NCBI RefSeq assembly: GCF_024181285.1
Contig: NZ_CP051201.1
Location: forward strand, 1,178,001-1,242,000
Length of the DNA stretch: 64,000 nt
Direction: 5' to 3'
Source of the DNA: Treponema sp. OMZ 790
Lineage (GTDB): Bacteria > Spirochaetota > Spirochaetia > Treponematales > Treponemataceae
In this document: piece after piece, positions 41,301-47,372 of the stretch
Position numbering within the stretch: position 1 is the first letter of the stretch
How the letters are laid out: each line of letters begins with the position of its first letter
Notes under the pieces: model-generated
Database searches by the model: none
Told to the model about the DNA's origin: nothing
The model's input: the letters and a program-made list of their open reading frames with translations, nothing else
Made by a program: the position numbers and the translations under genes

Positions 41301-41761
41301 TTTCGGCCTTCTTTATTGTAAAGGGTGATTGCAGGGCTTAAGTTTTGACTGCCCCACTCGGAATATTTTAAAAAGGCGTCTTTATATATCAATTCGATGC
41401 GGTCGGAAGATGTTTGTCTAAAATAGTAATCTATTTCTGCCCTAGGCGCATTCATACCGTCGGTACCTTTTACGCCGTTTTCAAAGACTACAATGTCCGA
41501 AGGCGAGCCTTGAGCACCGGGGATTTTAAGTATGTATTTTTGAGGATTTGTAAGTTTTAAGATTATGGTTTTATCTACGGCACTCGGCAAACAAGGATAC
41601 CCCTCGTTGTCCGTTCCGGCTGCGGGAATTTCGTTTCCGGTAATTAGCACGGTAGATGACCAATATTCAAGATCTCTTTCAATATCCGAAAAAAAGTGAT
41701 CACAAGCACTTGAAAGCAGTAAAACCGTAATTACAATCAAAAAAGCTTTAAACTTACGCAT
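38333..41761 (-). CDS. large multidomain surface lipoprotein
   Basis: A 1142-residue lipoprotein (lipobox LLSSAC). An N-terminal region with Ig-like segments (~20-390) is followed by InlB B-repeat-like modules (FRVVDGNGSLQGSYNG... and FSVQDGRGGSLKGVYNG...). Cadherin-like beta-sandwich domains include ASFKLNGELKTAPFTSEYTV. A right-handed beta-helix segment follows (LTIRGGSSAVLNASGI, LKDITLKNAQVGSTNEGGGVYI, GTLIMQGSSTITNCKAGKGG), then a C-terminal beta domain. It is probably surface displayed. The ATG 41761 start follows AGGGAGAG and begins the signal peptide; the longer frame to 41839 has no such support. It is the first gene of the island's minus-strand run. Confidence 0.85.
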   Translation of the reverse strand: MRKFKAFLIVITVLLLSSACDHFFSDIERDLEYWSSTVLITGNEIPAAGTDNEGYPCLPSAVDKTIILKLTNPQKYILKIPGAQGSPSDIVVFENGVKGTDGMNAPRAEIDYYFRQTSSDRIELIYKDAFLKYSEWGSQNLSPAITLYNKEGRKFEQKYTFKLRANTPPPALEYKALCKTQDGITWYYVLCFEVKDMDKTVSTELLHKDIASITVTPQGGTAQTLPLTVKPDKSGFNIGNSGILLPVASVKKLEVGDVNQGVTIDDTPTEKWIIYLKTDVQVKVGAAKEYTLKLTDEKGLSSPEITKSTATNKLSPVGLYHNNSPITENSENSPHEINTNMAITLQARVKAGAAITGTIAKKVSGSNNWNGADSVSGTTTAAITLPALGNNENEALYKISLKASQQNYEPSDEKTFFVKLVKQFTVTFRVVDGNGSLQGSYNGNTETASGNYTKTLTVPYGGSVTFTATPNNPNQYKVGNWTCMPSIGFTGQNGQASASLTVTANTEVSVQFVQLSALTPQTLKIHGQDASAGAVTLPYTVTQLSQNDIQLSFAGQQQNIPFTVTPQLPLTLTEGVPQNLTINVAASPGNYPAWSKTVQVTRAQNDVANLASFKLNGELKTAPFTSEYTVASTTARVTDFMFDANSTGATASVSPGGNANIPANGVTQFTITVKAQNGSTTQPIRFTVKRQTYPVRFSVQDGRGGSLKGVYNGSPQIANGGSTASFTVPHGESVAFTATPDNGWEVDRWTVGGSTVNGTNQSYTLSNVTAEKTVRVKFKPGEFNLAGGGSDAWKQLKDEAAKPYGAHTIVIKGEIKATNGNNAGEIRLGRNLTIRGGSSAVLNASGITRIFKLENGKTLILKDITLKNAQVGSTNEGGGVYIDNGGTLIMQGSSTITNCKAGKGGGVYVKGTFKMEGSALVTDETGRDNEVYLESGKTVTVTGALANKPAAKIRVADYQKNRVLAVGEHAKKENFQLAPVGGNNWRYKKVGNEVKFVTGKLTYTIEKIISIKEHDGATDAEYYWTMKLDGQNVHSLGRDNAWKPKKKGKTYNINSSQEVLFDYTDDKTVGAYFLIKEKDKTGGASNDDLIVEVTKDITYQNDQLEFEGSTISLDQEKTFRLEFHNKDKGEVDVVCRIRWEDE

Positions 41762-41879
41762 AAACTCACTCTCCCTAGTCTTTTGAATTATACCTAAGTT
41801 TATAACAAAATTATATAAAAAACAGGGGGTAAACGCCAAAAAGAACCATGGTTACCCAAAAAAGAACTTTGGTTACCTG

Positions 41880-42061
41880 CTCAAAATCGGACATCCGTGT
41901 CCGATTTTGAGCTTCAAGTTTTAGCCACAGGCTAAAACTTGCGAGCATGGAACCACCGCCGTCCATGGCGGACGAGGAAGTGTATGTCCGATTTTGAGCT
42001 TCAAGTTTTAGCCACAGGCTAAAGCTTGCAAGTATGGAAACCACCGCACATCCTGTGCGGT
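41880..42061 (+). repeat. multi-hairpin element D with internal duplication
   Basis: Stem 1 is CTCAAAATCGGACA (41880-41893)/41898-41911, 14 perfect pairs. Stem 2 is CAAGTTTTAGCC (41915-41926)/41930-41941. Stem 3 is CCGCC (41956-41960)/41967-41971. The segment from 41898 is repeated almost exactly from 41985, giving a second stem 2 (42002-42013/42017-42028) and a different stem 3, ACCGCACA (42043-42050)/42054-42061. Architecture and the linker CTTC(A/G)AGTTT match element C. It lies between two divergent genes. Confidence 0.85.
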
Positions 42062-42098
42062 AAATGAACGGACATCCTTGTACATTTTTCATCAGGTA

Positions 42099-42127
42099 TT
42101 GCTATTTTTTTTTAATACTACTATAAT
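42099..42127 (+). promoter_or_regulatory. promoter of the LuxR-type membrane regulator
   Basis: TTGCTA (42099-42104), 17 bp, TATAAT (42122-42127). The -10 box ends 7 bp before ATG 42135 and no Shine-Dalgarno sequence is present. Confidence 0.6.
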
Positions 42128-42134
42128 CAAAAGT

Positions 42135-42893
42135 ATGAAGAAGTTTTTTAATGCCGGCCGTATTATGTATTTGTTGGGAATTTTCGTATTAAGCACTGCA
42201 ATAGTTATGAATATTACCAATAACTTTCCGCTGGATGGGTTTCTTCCGGTCGTTCTTTGGATTGATATTGTCATTAACTGTATTTGTCTGTTTTTTTGCC
42301 TGATTCTTTTTATAAAACCCAAAAATAATATTCTCAACTATTTGATGTTTTTTATGGAAGCCGGAGTTACTGCACACATGGGATTCGTGGGTATCGGCAC
42401 TCTTCTTTTTGCGGCAGGCTGTGTTATGGTTTTTGTAAACGGGGATTTTAAAACCTATTATAAACAAAAAATTGCGGCTCTTACAATTTATTGGCTTCTT
42501 ATCAGTATAGGTTTGTATTTTTCTTTTAGTATAAAATATTTTATTTTTGAAATTACTTTGACCGGTTTTTATTTTGGGCTTCTTGTATGCCTATATAAAA
42601 AGCTTGAAGCAAACCTCTCATATCTTTTGCCTCCGACCGAGATAGTTTCTACCGAAATAAATCTTCCTCCCAAAGGCAGTGTTTTAGAACTGGAAGAATA
42701 CGGTATCTCAGAACGCCAAAAGGACTTTATTTTAGGCTCGATTATGAACGGAAAAACTTATGAAGAACTGTCGGCCGAATTCCACGTAAGTACTTCTGTC
42801 GTAAAAAAAGATATGGCTTCGGCCTGTAAAAGTTTGGGAGTTGCAAACCGGGAAGCCCTGCGTATTCTTTTATTACAATACAAAATAGAATAA
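42135..42893 (+). CDS. membrane-anchored LuxR-type transcriptional regulator
   Basis: Six or so transmembrane helices fill the first ~160 residues (YLLGIFVLSTAIVMNI, VVLWIDIVINCICLFFCLILF, LTIYWLLISIGLYFSF). The C-terminal 65 residues are a helix-turn-helix of LuxR/GerE type: YGISERQKDFILGSIMNGKTYEELSAEFHVSTSVVKKDM, followed by KSLGVANREALRILL. It thus looks like a one-component membrane regulator. The start at ATG 42135 is supported by the promoter and by the basic residues before the first helix. Candidate targets are the neighbouring surface-protein genes, which is inference. Confidence 0.85.
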   Translation: MKKFFNAGRIMYLLGIFVLSTAIVMNITNNFPLDGFLPVVLWIDIVINCICLFFCLILFIKPKNNILNYLMFFMEAGVTAHMGFVGIGTLLFAAGCVMVFVNGDFKTYYKQKIAALTIYWLLISIGLYFSFSIKYFIFEITLTGFYFGLLVCLYKKLEANLSYLLPPTEIVSTEINLPPKGSVLELEEYGISERQKDFILGSIMNGKTYEELSAEFHVSTSVVKKDMASACKSLGVANREALRILLLQYKIE

Positions 42894-42896
42894 TAT

Positions 42897-45407
42897 TTAG
42901 GGAGCTTCAGCACTGTCTTTAAGCAGTTTTTTAACCTCTTCCGTTGGTATCGTAAACTGTGCATCCGGTGAAATATTTTTAAAGGCCTGCGACCCTATGA
43001 AGGTAAGACTTGCGGGTAGACTCACCTCAGTTAAGCTGGTACAGCCTTCAAAAACCCATTCACCGATTTTGGTAAGATTTTTACAAGCGGAAATATCCAA
43101 CTTTGATAAACCGGTACAGCCTGAAAAAGCCCATTCACCGATTTCGGTAAGGCTAGCAGGCAGACGGACTTCAGTTAAGCCTGTACACCCGTCAAAAGCC
43201 ATTTCGCCGATTTTGGTAACAGTATCGGGTATGGAAATTTGTGTAATACCTCCGGCTGCACATATAAGTTTGTTCATATTCTTTGTGTATATAATATTAT
43301 CTTTACTGCAATAAACAGGATTCGCAGGATCGACTACAAGCGTATGTAAATTAGTGCAGCCTGCAAAAGGTCCTTCACCAATTTTGGTAAGAGTTGCAGG
43401 CAGGCGAATTTCAGATAAATCGGTACAGCCGTTAAAAGCCCATCTACCAATTTCGGTAAGGCTTGCAGGCAGGCGGACTTCAGCTAAACCGGTACAGCCA
43501 GAAAAAGCCTGTTCACCGATTTCTGTAAGATTTTTACAAGCGGAAATATCCAACTTTGATAAACCGGTACAGCCTGAAAAAGCCCATTCACCGATTTCGG
43601 TAAGACTTTCAGGTAAGTGGACTTTAGTTAAGCCGGTACAGCCGAAAAAAGCCATTTCGCCGATTTTGGTAACAGTATCGGGTATGAAAGCTTGTGTAAG
43701 GCCTCCGGCTGCACATACAAGTTCATCCATATCCTTTGTGTATATAATATTATCTTTACTGCAATAAACCGGATTCGCAGGATCGACTATCAGCGTATGT
43801 AAATTCTTACAGTCTGCAAAAGCTCCTCTATCAATTTCGGTAAGACTTTCAGGTAAACTGGCTTCAATTAACCCAGTACATCTGAAAAAAGCATAATAAC
43901 CTATTTTAGTAAGACTCTCAGGTAAGCAGACTTTAATCAATCCGGTACAACCTAAAAAAGTCTCTTCACCGATTTCGGTAAGGCTTTCAGGGAAGCGAAA
44001 TTCAGTTAAGCCAGTACATCCCGAAAAAGACTTTTCACCAATTTCGGTAAGACTTTCAGGTAAGTGGACTTTAGTTAAGCCGGTACAGTAAAAAAAAGCA
44101 TAGTCTCCGATTTCGGTAACAGTATCGGGTATAGAAGCTTGTGTAAGACCTCCGGCTGCACATATAAGTTTTTTCATATCCTTTGTGTATATCACGTTAT
44201 CTTTGCTGCAATAAACAGGATTCGCAGGATCGACTATGAGTGTATGTAAATTACTGCAATCTATAAAAGGATGATAACTTATTTGGGTAAGGCTTGCTGG
44301 TAAGTAGACTTCAGTTAAGCCGGTACAGCTGGAAAAAGCATTGTCTCCGATTTCGGTAAGGCTTGCAGGGAAGTCAACTTTAGTTAAGCCGGTACATCGG
44401 TTAAAAGCCATTTCGCCAATTTTGGTAAGACTTGCCGGTAAGTAGACTTCAGTTAAACCTGTACAGCCTGAAAAAGCCCATCTGCCTATGTCGACAAGAT
44501 TTGTACAGGCAGAAAAATCGATTTCAGTTAAACCTTTACAGTCGTAAAAAGCATTCTCACCGATTTTTTTAACCTCTGCAGGAAGCACAAGTTTTCCTTT
44601 TAGTTTTGTTTTATCGGTAAGTCCGGTGAGCGTGCCGTCTTTATCAATGATTAGTAAGGGCTTTGTGTTTTTCTGTAACTGTTCTTCTAATTCCTTAAGC
44701 TTTGCTTGTGCCTCAGTCAGCCCCTGATCCGCAGCCTTGCCAAACCATTCGGAAGCTTTTTTATAATCTTTTTTTAGTCCTATTCCCTGATAGTATAGCC
44801 AGCCGAGACTAAACTGACCTTCGGCATCCCCCTGTTCCGCTGCTTTTCGATGCCAGTAGACGGCTTTTTCATCATTTTGCTCAACTCCAATACCATTGTG
44901 ATACATCCAGCCGAGCTTATTCTGAGCCTTAGCCAGCCCTTGTTCCGCTGCTTTAAGGTACCATTCTGCGGCTTTTTCGGCGTTTTTTGCAAGGCCCAAG
45001 CCGTCAAAGTACATATTTCCAAGATTAAACTGTGCCTCAGCAAGTTTCTGCTCGGCGGCCTTACGGTACCAGTAAACGGCTGACTTATAACTCTGCTCTA
45101 CACCCAGACCTTCCTTATACATAAAACCGAGATTATTCTGTGCCTCGGCAAATCCCTGTTCGGCAGCTTTATTATACCAATAGACAGCTTTTTCATAACT
45201 TTGCTCTACACCCCGGCCTTCCTTATACATAAAGCCAAGGTCGTATTGAGCCCACGCATGACCTTTTTCAGCATCCTCACGAAGTGTCCGTATTTCATCA
45301 GTTTCTTCTGCTATAAGAGGACTGACCAATACCAGCGGCAGCATACATACAGCTGTCATAATAAGTATTCTTGTAATGTCTAATCTTTTTTTCTTTATTT
45401 GCTTCAT
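42897..45407 (-). CDS. Sel1-repeat / BspA-type LRR surface protein
   Basis: A signal peptide is followed by five Sel1 repeats of ~36 residues (residues ~46-230; pattern A-x-A-Q-x-x-L-G-x-M-Y-x-x-G-x-G-V-x-x) and then by about twenty-two 23-residue BspA/TpLRR repeats (pattern LTEIGExAFSGCTGLTEVxLPxS). Three times the solenoid is interrupted by the same ~50-residue insert (HTLIVDPANPVYCSKDN.IYTKDM...CAAGG), so the LRR part is itself a triplication. The combination suggests a secreted protein-protein interaction scaffold. The ATG follows the stop codon of the upstream gene by 1 bp, which implies translational coupling. Confidence 0.9.
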   Translation of the reverse strand: MKQIKKKRLDITRILIMTAVCMLPLVLVSPLIAEETDEIRTLREDAEKGHAWAQYDLGFMYKEGRGVEQSYEKAVYWYNKAAEQGFAEAQNNLGFMYKEGLGVEQSYKSAVYWYRKAAEQKLAEAQFNLGNMYFDGLGLAKNAEKAAEWYLKAAEQGLAKAQNKLGWMYHNGIGVEQNDEKAVYWHRKAAEQGDAEGQFSLGWLYYQGIGLKKDYKKASEWFGKAADQGLTEAQAKLKELEEQLQKNTKPLLIIDKDGTLTGLTDKTKLKGKLVLPAEVKKIGENAFYDCKGLTEIDFSACTNLVDIGRWAFSGCTGLTEVYLPASLTKIGEMAFNRCTGLTKVDFPASLTEIGDNAFSSCTGLTEVYLPASLTQISYHPFIDCSNLHTLIVDPANPVYCSKDNVIYTKDMKKLICAAGGLTQASIPDTVTEIGDYAFFYCTGLTKVHLPESLTEIGEKSFSGCTGLTEFRFPESLTEIGEETFLGCTGLIKVCLPESLTKIGYYAFFRCTGLIEASLPESLTEIDRGAFADCKNLHTLIVDPANPVYCSKDNIIYTKDMDELVCAAGGLTQAFIPDTVTKIGEMAFFGCTGLTKVHLPESLTEIGEWAFSGCTGLSKLDISACKNLTEIGEQAFSGCTGLAEVRLPASLTEIGRWAFNGCTDLSEIRLPATLTKIGEGPFAGCTNLHTLVVDPANPVYCSKDNIIYTKNMNKLICAAGGITQISIPDTVTKIGEMAFDGCTGLTEVRLPASLTEIGEWAFSGCTGLSKLDISACKNLTKIGEWVFEGCTSLTEVSLPASLTFIGSQAFKNISPDAQFTIPTEEVKKLLKDSAEAP

Positions 45408-45408
45408 T

Positions 45409-46956
45409 TTACTTTATATCGATATAGAATTTTTTTATATACCTTATCCTTGCATCCGCCTTATCCCAAAACTTACTTTCAGGATAGGCTTTGGTTAGGG
45501 TTTGATAGGCCTCCAGGGCTTTTTTTACGTTTTTATTCGGTCCGTTTAGTTCATAAGCCTGACCGCGTAAAAACAAGGCTTCATCCAAATTTACCGAATA
45601 ATCTTTTAAAAAGGAATCCACCGAATTTAAGGCTTCTGCCGAATTTCCCGCAGAAATATAGCCTCTTATCATGTCCAACAACTCGGAAGGGGATTTAATT
45701 TTTTTCTCATCTGTTTTAGATTCCGGCTTTTCGGTTACGGTCAAAAGATCGGGAGAATCATAAACCTTTAAATCGCCTGTATCTTTTTTTATTGAAGAAG
45801 ATTCTTTTTGTATCGGAACCCCTTGCATGGGTTTGGAAGAATCCGAAGTATCTTTTTCAGGTTTCTTTTCAGCCGGTTTTAGTTTTGCAATATTTACGCT
45901 TCCTTTATAATCAGGAGCTTTAACAGTATCATTCAGCTTTGTCTTTGCTTTTTCTACATGAACGGCGATAGAATCCGAAATAAAATTATCCGAAAAAACA
46001 TCAAAATGCGAAAAGTTAAGAATATAGTTGCCTTCGTTTAAAGCTCCAAAGTGGAATATAGAAGTGCCGTTTTGAAGTTTTCTTTGTTGATATTTTATAC
46101 CTTTTTGTGCAGAGGATTCACCTAAGTATACCCAACCTTCTCCCGGATATACAACTTCAAGTCTCTGCCCTGTATAGAGTTTTACCGAACGGGAGGTTTT
46201 TTCTTCTTTTGTCTCATCAGGTTCGGTACTTGGAAATTCCGAAAAAACACGGGCAGGCTCAATCTCTTTCATTTTTTCTTCATTTACAAGATTCTTATCC
46301 GAATTATCGTCAGGCACAATAGTTTTATTCGAATCATCGGCCGGCTTCAATTTATCTTTCTCTTTCTCAGCCGATTGTACAGTTTCCGATTTAGCTTTAG
46401 AAGGAGTATTTGGTGTGTTTACGGCCGGCTTATCGGCAGGGACCGGCTCCATGGTCTTAGTATCAGTTTTTTTCGCAGAAGCGGGAGGCTCTTTAATCTC
46501 GGCTTTTTTTGCAGGAGCAGGAGGCTCTTTAGTCTCAGTTTTTTTTACCGGAGCAGGAGATTCTACCATCGAAGACGAATCAAGGCTTTTGTTATTCGGT
46601 AATGCCGGTTCATCTTCAGTATCAATTATAAGCTCCAATGCGGGTTTATCGCTGACAGGTTTAGGATCGGAAACCGATTTTTCCGAATCAGCCTCAACCT
46701 TCACTTCGTTTTGTTCAGAGCTTTTGTCCTGCTCGGAATTCTTATCCTGTAAATGATTATCTTCAATTACAATCTTTTCCGCATCCTTGTTTTCTATATC
46801 CTGAGCGGGTTCGGGTTTAGAATCATTCGGCACAACATCTTCGGTCTTTTTAATTTCTGCCGGATTTTCACCCGAGCTCTTTTTGGTACTTGCGCAGGAA
46901 TTAAAAAGGATAAAAATCAAAAATAATACTAATATAAAACGCATTGAAAATTTCAC
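45409..46956 (-). CDS. lipoprotein with low-complexity region, carbohydrate/peptidoglycan-associated middle and TPR C-terminus
   Basis: Lipobox LFNSC (residue ~21). Residues ~25-250 are a Pro/Lys/Glu-rich disordered segment with repeated APVKKTETKEPPAPAKKAEIK-like units. Residues ~260-340 form a compact beta domain (YTGQRLEVVYPGEGWVYLGE, FHFGALNEGNYILNFSHFD). The C-terminal ~100 residues contain TPR-like helices (YISAGNSAEALNSVDSFLKDY, EAYQTLTKAYPESKFWDKAD). The name of the middle domain is not certain. GTG 46956 has GGAGGG at good spacing and overlaps the upstream stop as GTGA. Confidence 0.82.
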   Translation of the reverse strand: MKFSMRFILVLFLIFILFNSCASTKKSSGENPAEIKKTEDVVPNDSKPEPAQDIENKDAEKIVIEDNHLQDKNSEQDKSSEQNEVKVEADSEKSVSDPKPVSDKPALELIIDTEDEPALPNNKSLDSSSMVESPAPVKKTETKEPPAPAKKAEIKEPPASAKKTDTKTMEPVPADKPAVNTPNTPSKAKSETVQSAEKEKDKLKPADDSNKTIVPDDNSDKNLVNEEKMKEIEPARVFSEFPSTEPDETKEEKTSRSVKLYTGQRLEVVYPGEGWVYLGESSAQKGIKYQQRKLQNGTSIFHFGALNEGNYILNFSHFDVFSDNFISDSIAVHVEKAKTKLNDTVKAPDYKGSVNIAKLKPAEKKPEKDTSDSSKPMQGVPIQKESSSIKKDTGDLKVYDSPDLLTVTEKPESKTDEKKIKSPSELLDMIRGYISAGNSAEALNSVDSFLKDYSVNLDEALFLRGQAYELNGPNKNVKKALEAYQTLTKAYPESKFWDKADARIRYIKKFYIDIK

Positions 46957-47372
46957 GGAGCACCCTCCAGTATATTATCGACAAGTTTTTTATTCTGTTT
47001 ATGCAGTTCTTCAATATCCTCTTTTGAAGGAGGTTCATACCAGTAATCAACCTCTTCTTTTTCCCATATTTTACGCTGCTCTCTTGAAAACTGAATGGGA
47101 GGAAGGTATAAGGGTTCATCTATGAGCTGCAATTTATCGGTATTGATTTTACCGCTTTTAAAATCGGAATTTTTAGAGGATAATACCGTTTTTTTCTCTT
47201 TGGAATATGCAGTATCTTCCTTTTTTTGTGAAAATATAATCAATAACACAAGACTTAAAATTAAAAGAAAAATCAAAACGCATACTATTATTATAACCAA
47301 CTTCCTGTTATTAGAAAAAAAATCTTGAATATTTTTTAAAATATCGCTTATCTTAGTCTTGAAGTTTGTCAT
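46953..47372 (-). CDS. single-pass membrane protein of unknown function
   Basis: A short cytoplasmic start (MTNFKTKISDILKNIQDFF) is followed by one long hydrophobic helix (LVIIIVCVLIFLLILSLVLL) and a ~90-residue external domain rich in charged residues (EPLYLPPIQFSREQRKIWEKE). No family is recognised. The ATG at 47372 lies inside the 3' end of smc (20-bp overlap); an in-frame ATG at 47396 is possible. It is coupled to smc upstream and to the lipoprotein gene downstream. Confidence 0.75.
   Translation of the reverse strand: MTNFKTKISDILKNIQDFFSNNRKLVIIIVCVLIFLLILSLVLLIIFSQKKEDTAYSKEKKTVLSSKNSDFKSGKINTDKLQLIDEPLYLPPIQFSREQRKIWEKEEVDYWYEPPSKEDIEELHKQNKKLVDNILEGAP

Noticed and set aside
33601..42061. 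Complete diversity-generating retroelement
   Set aside because: No reverse transcriptase, accessory protein gene or template repeat was found. Only a candidate target is present.
41811..42092. 93-codon minus-strand frame upstream of the large lipoprotein
   Set aside because: The frame contains the internally duplicated hairpin element; the repeated LWLKLEAQNRT segment is simply that repeat translated.
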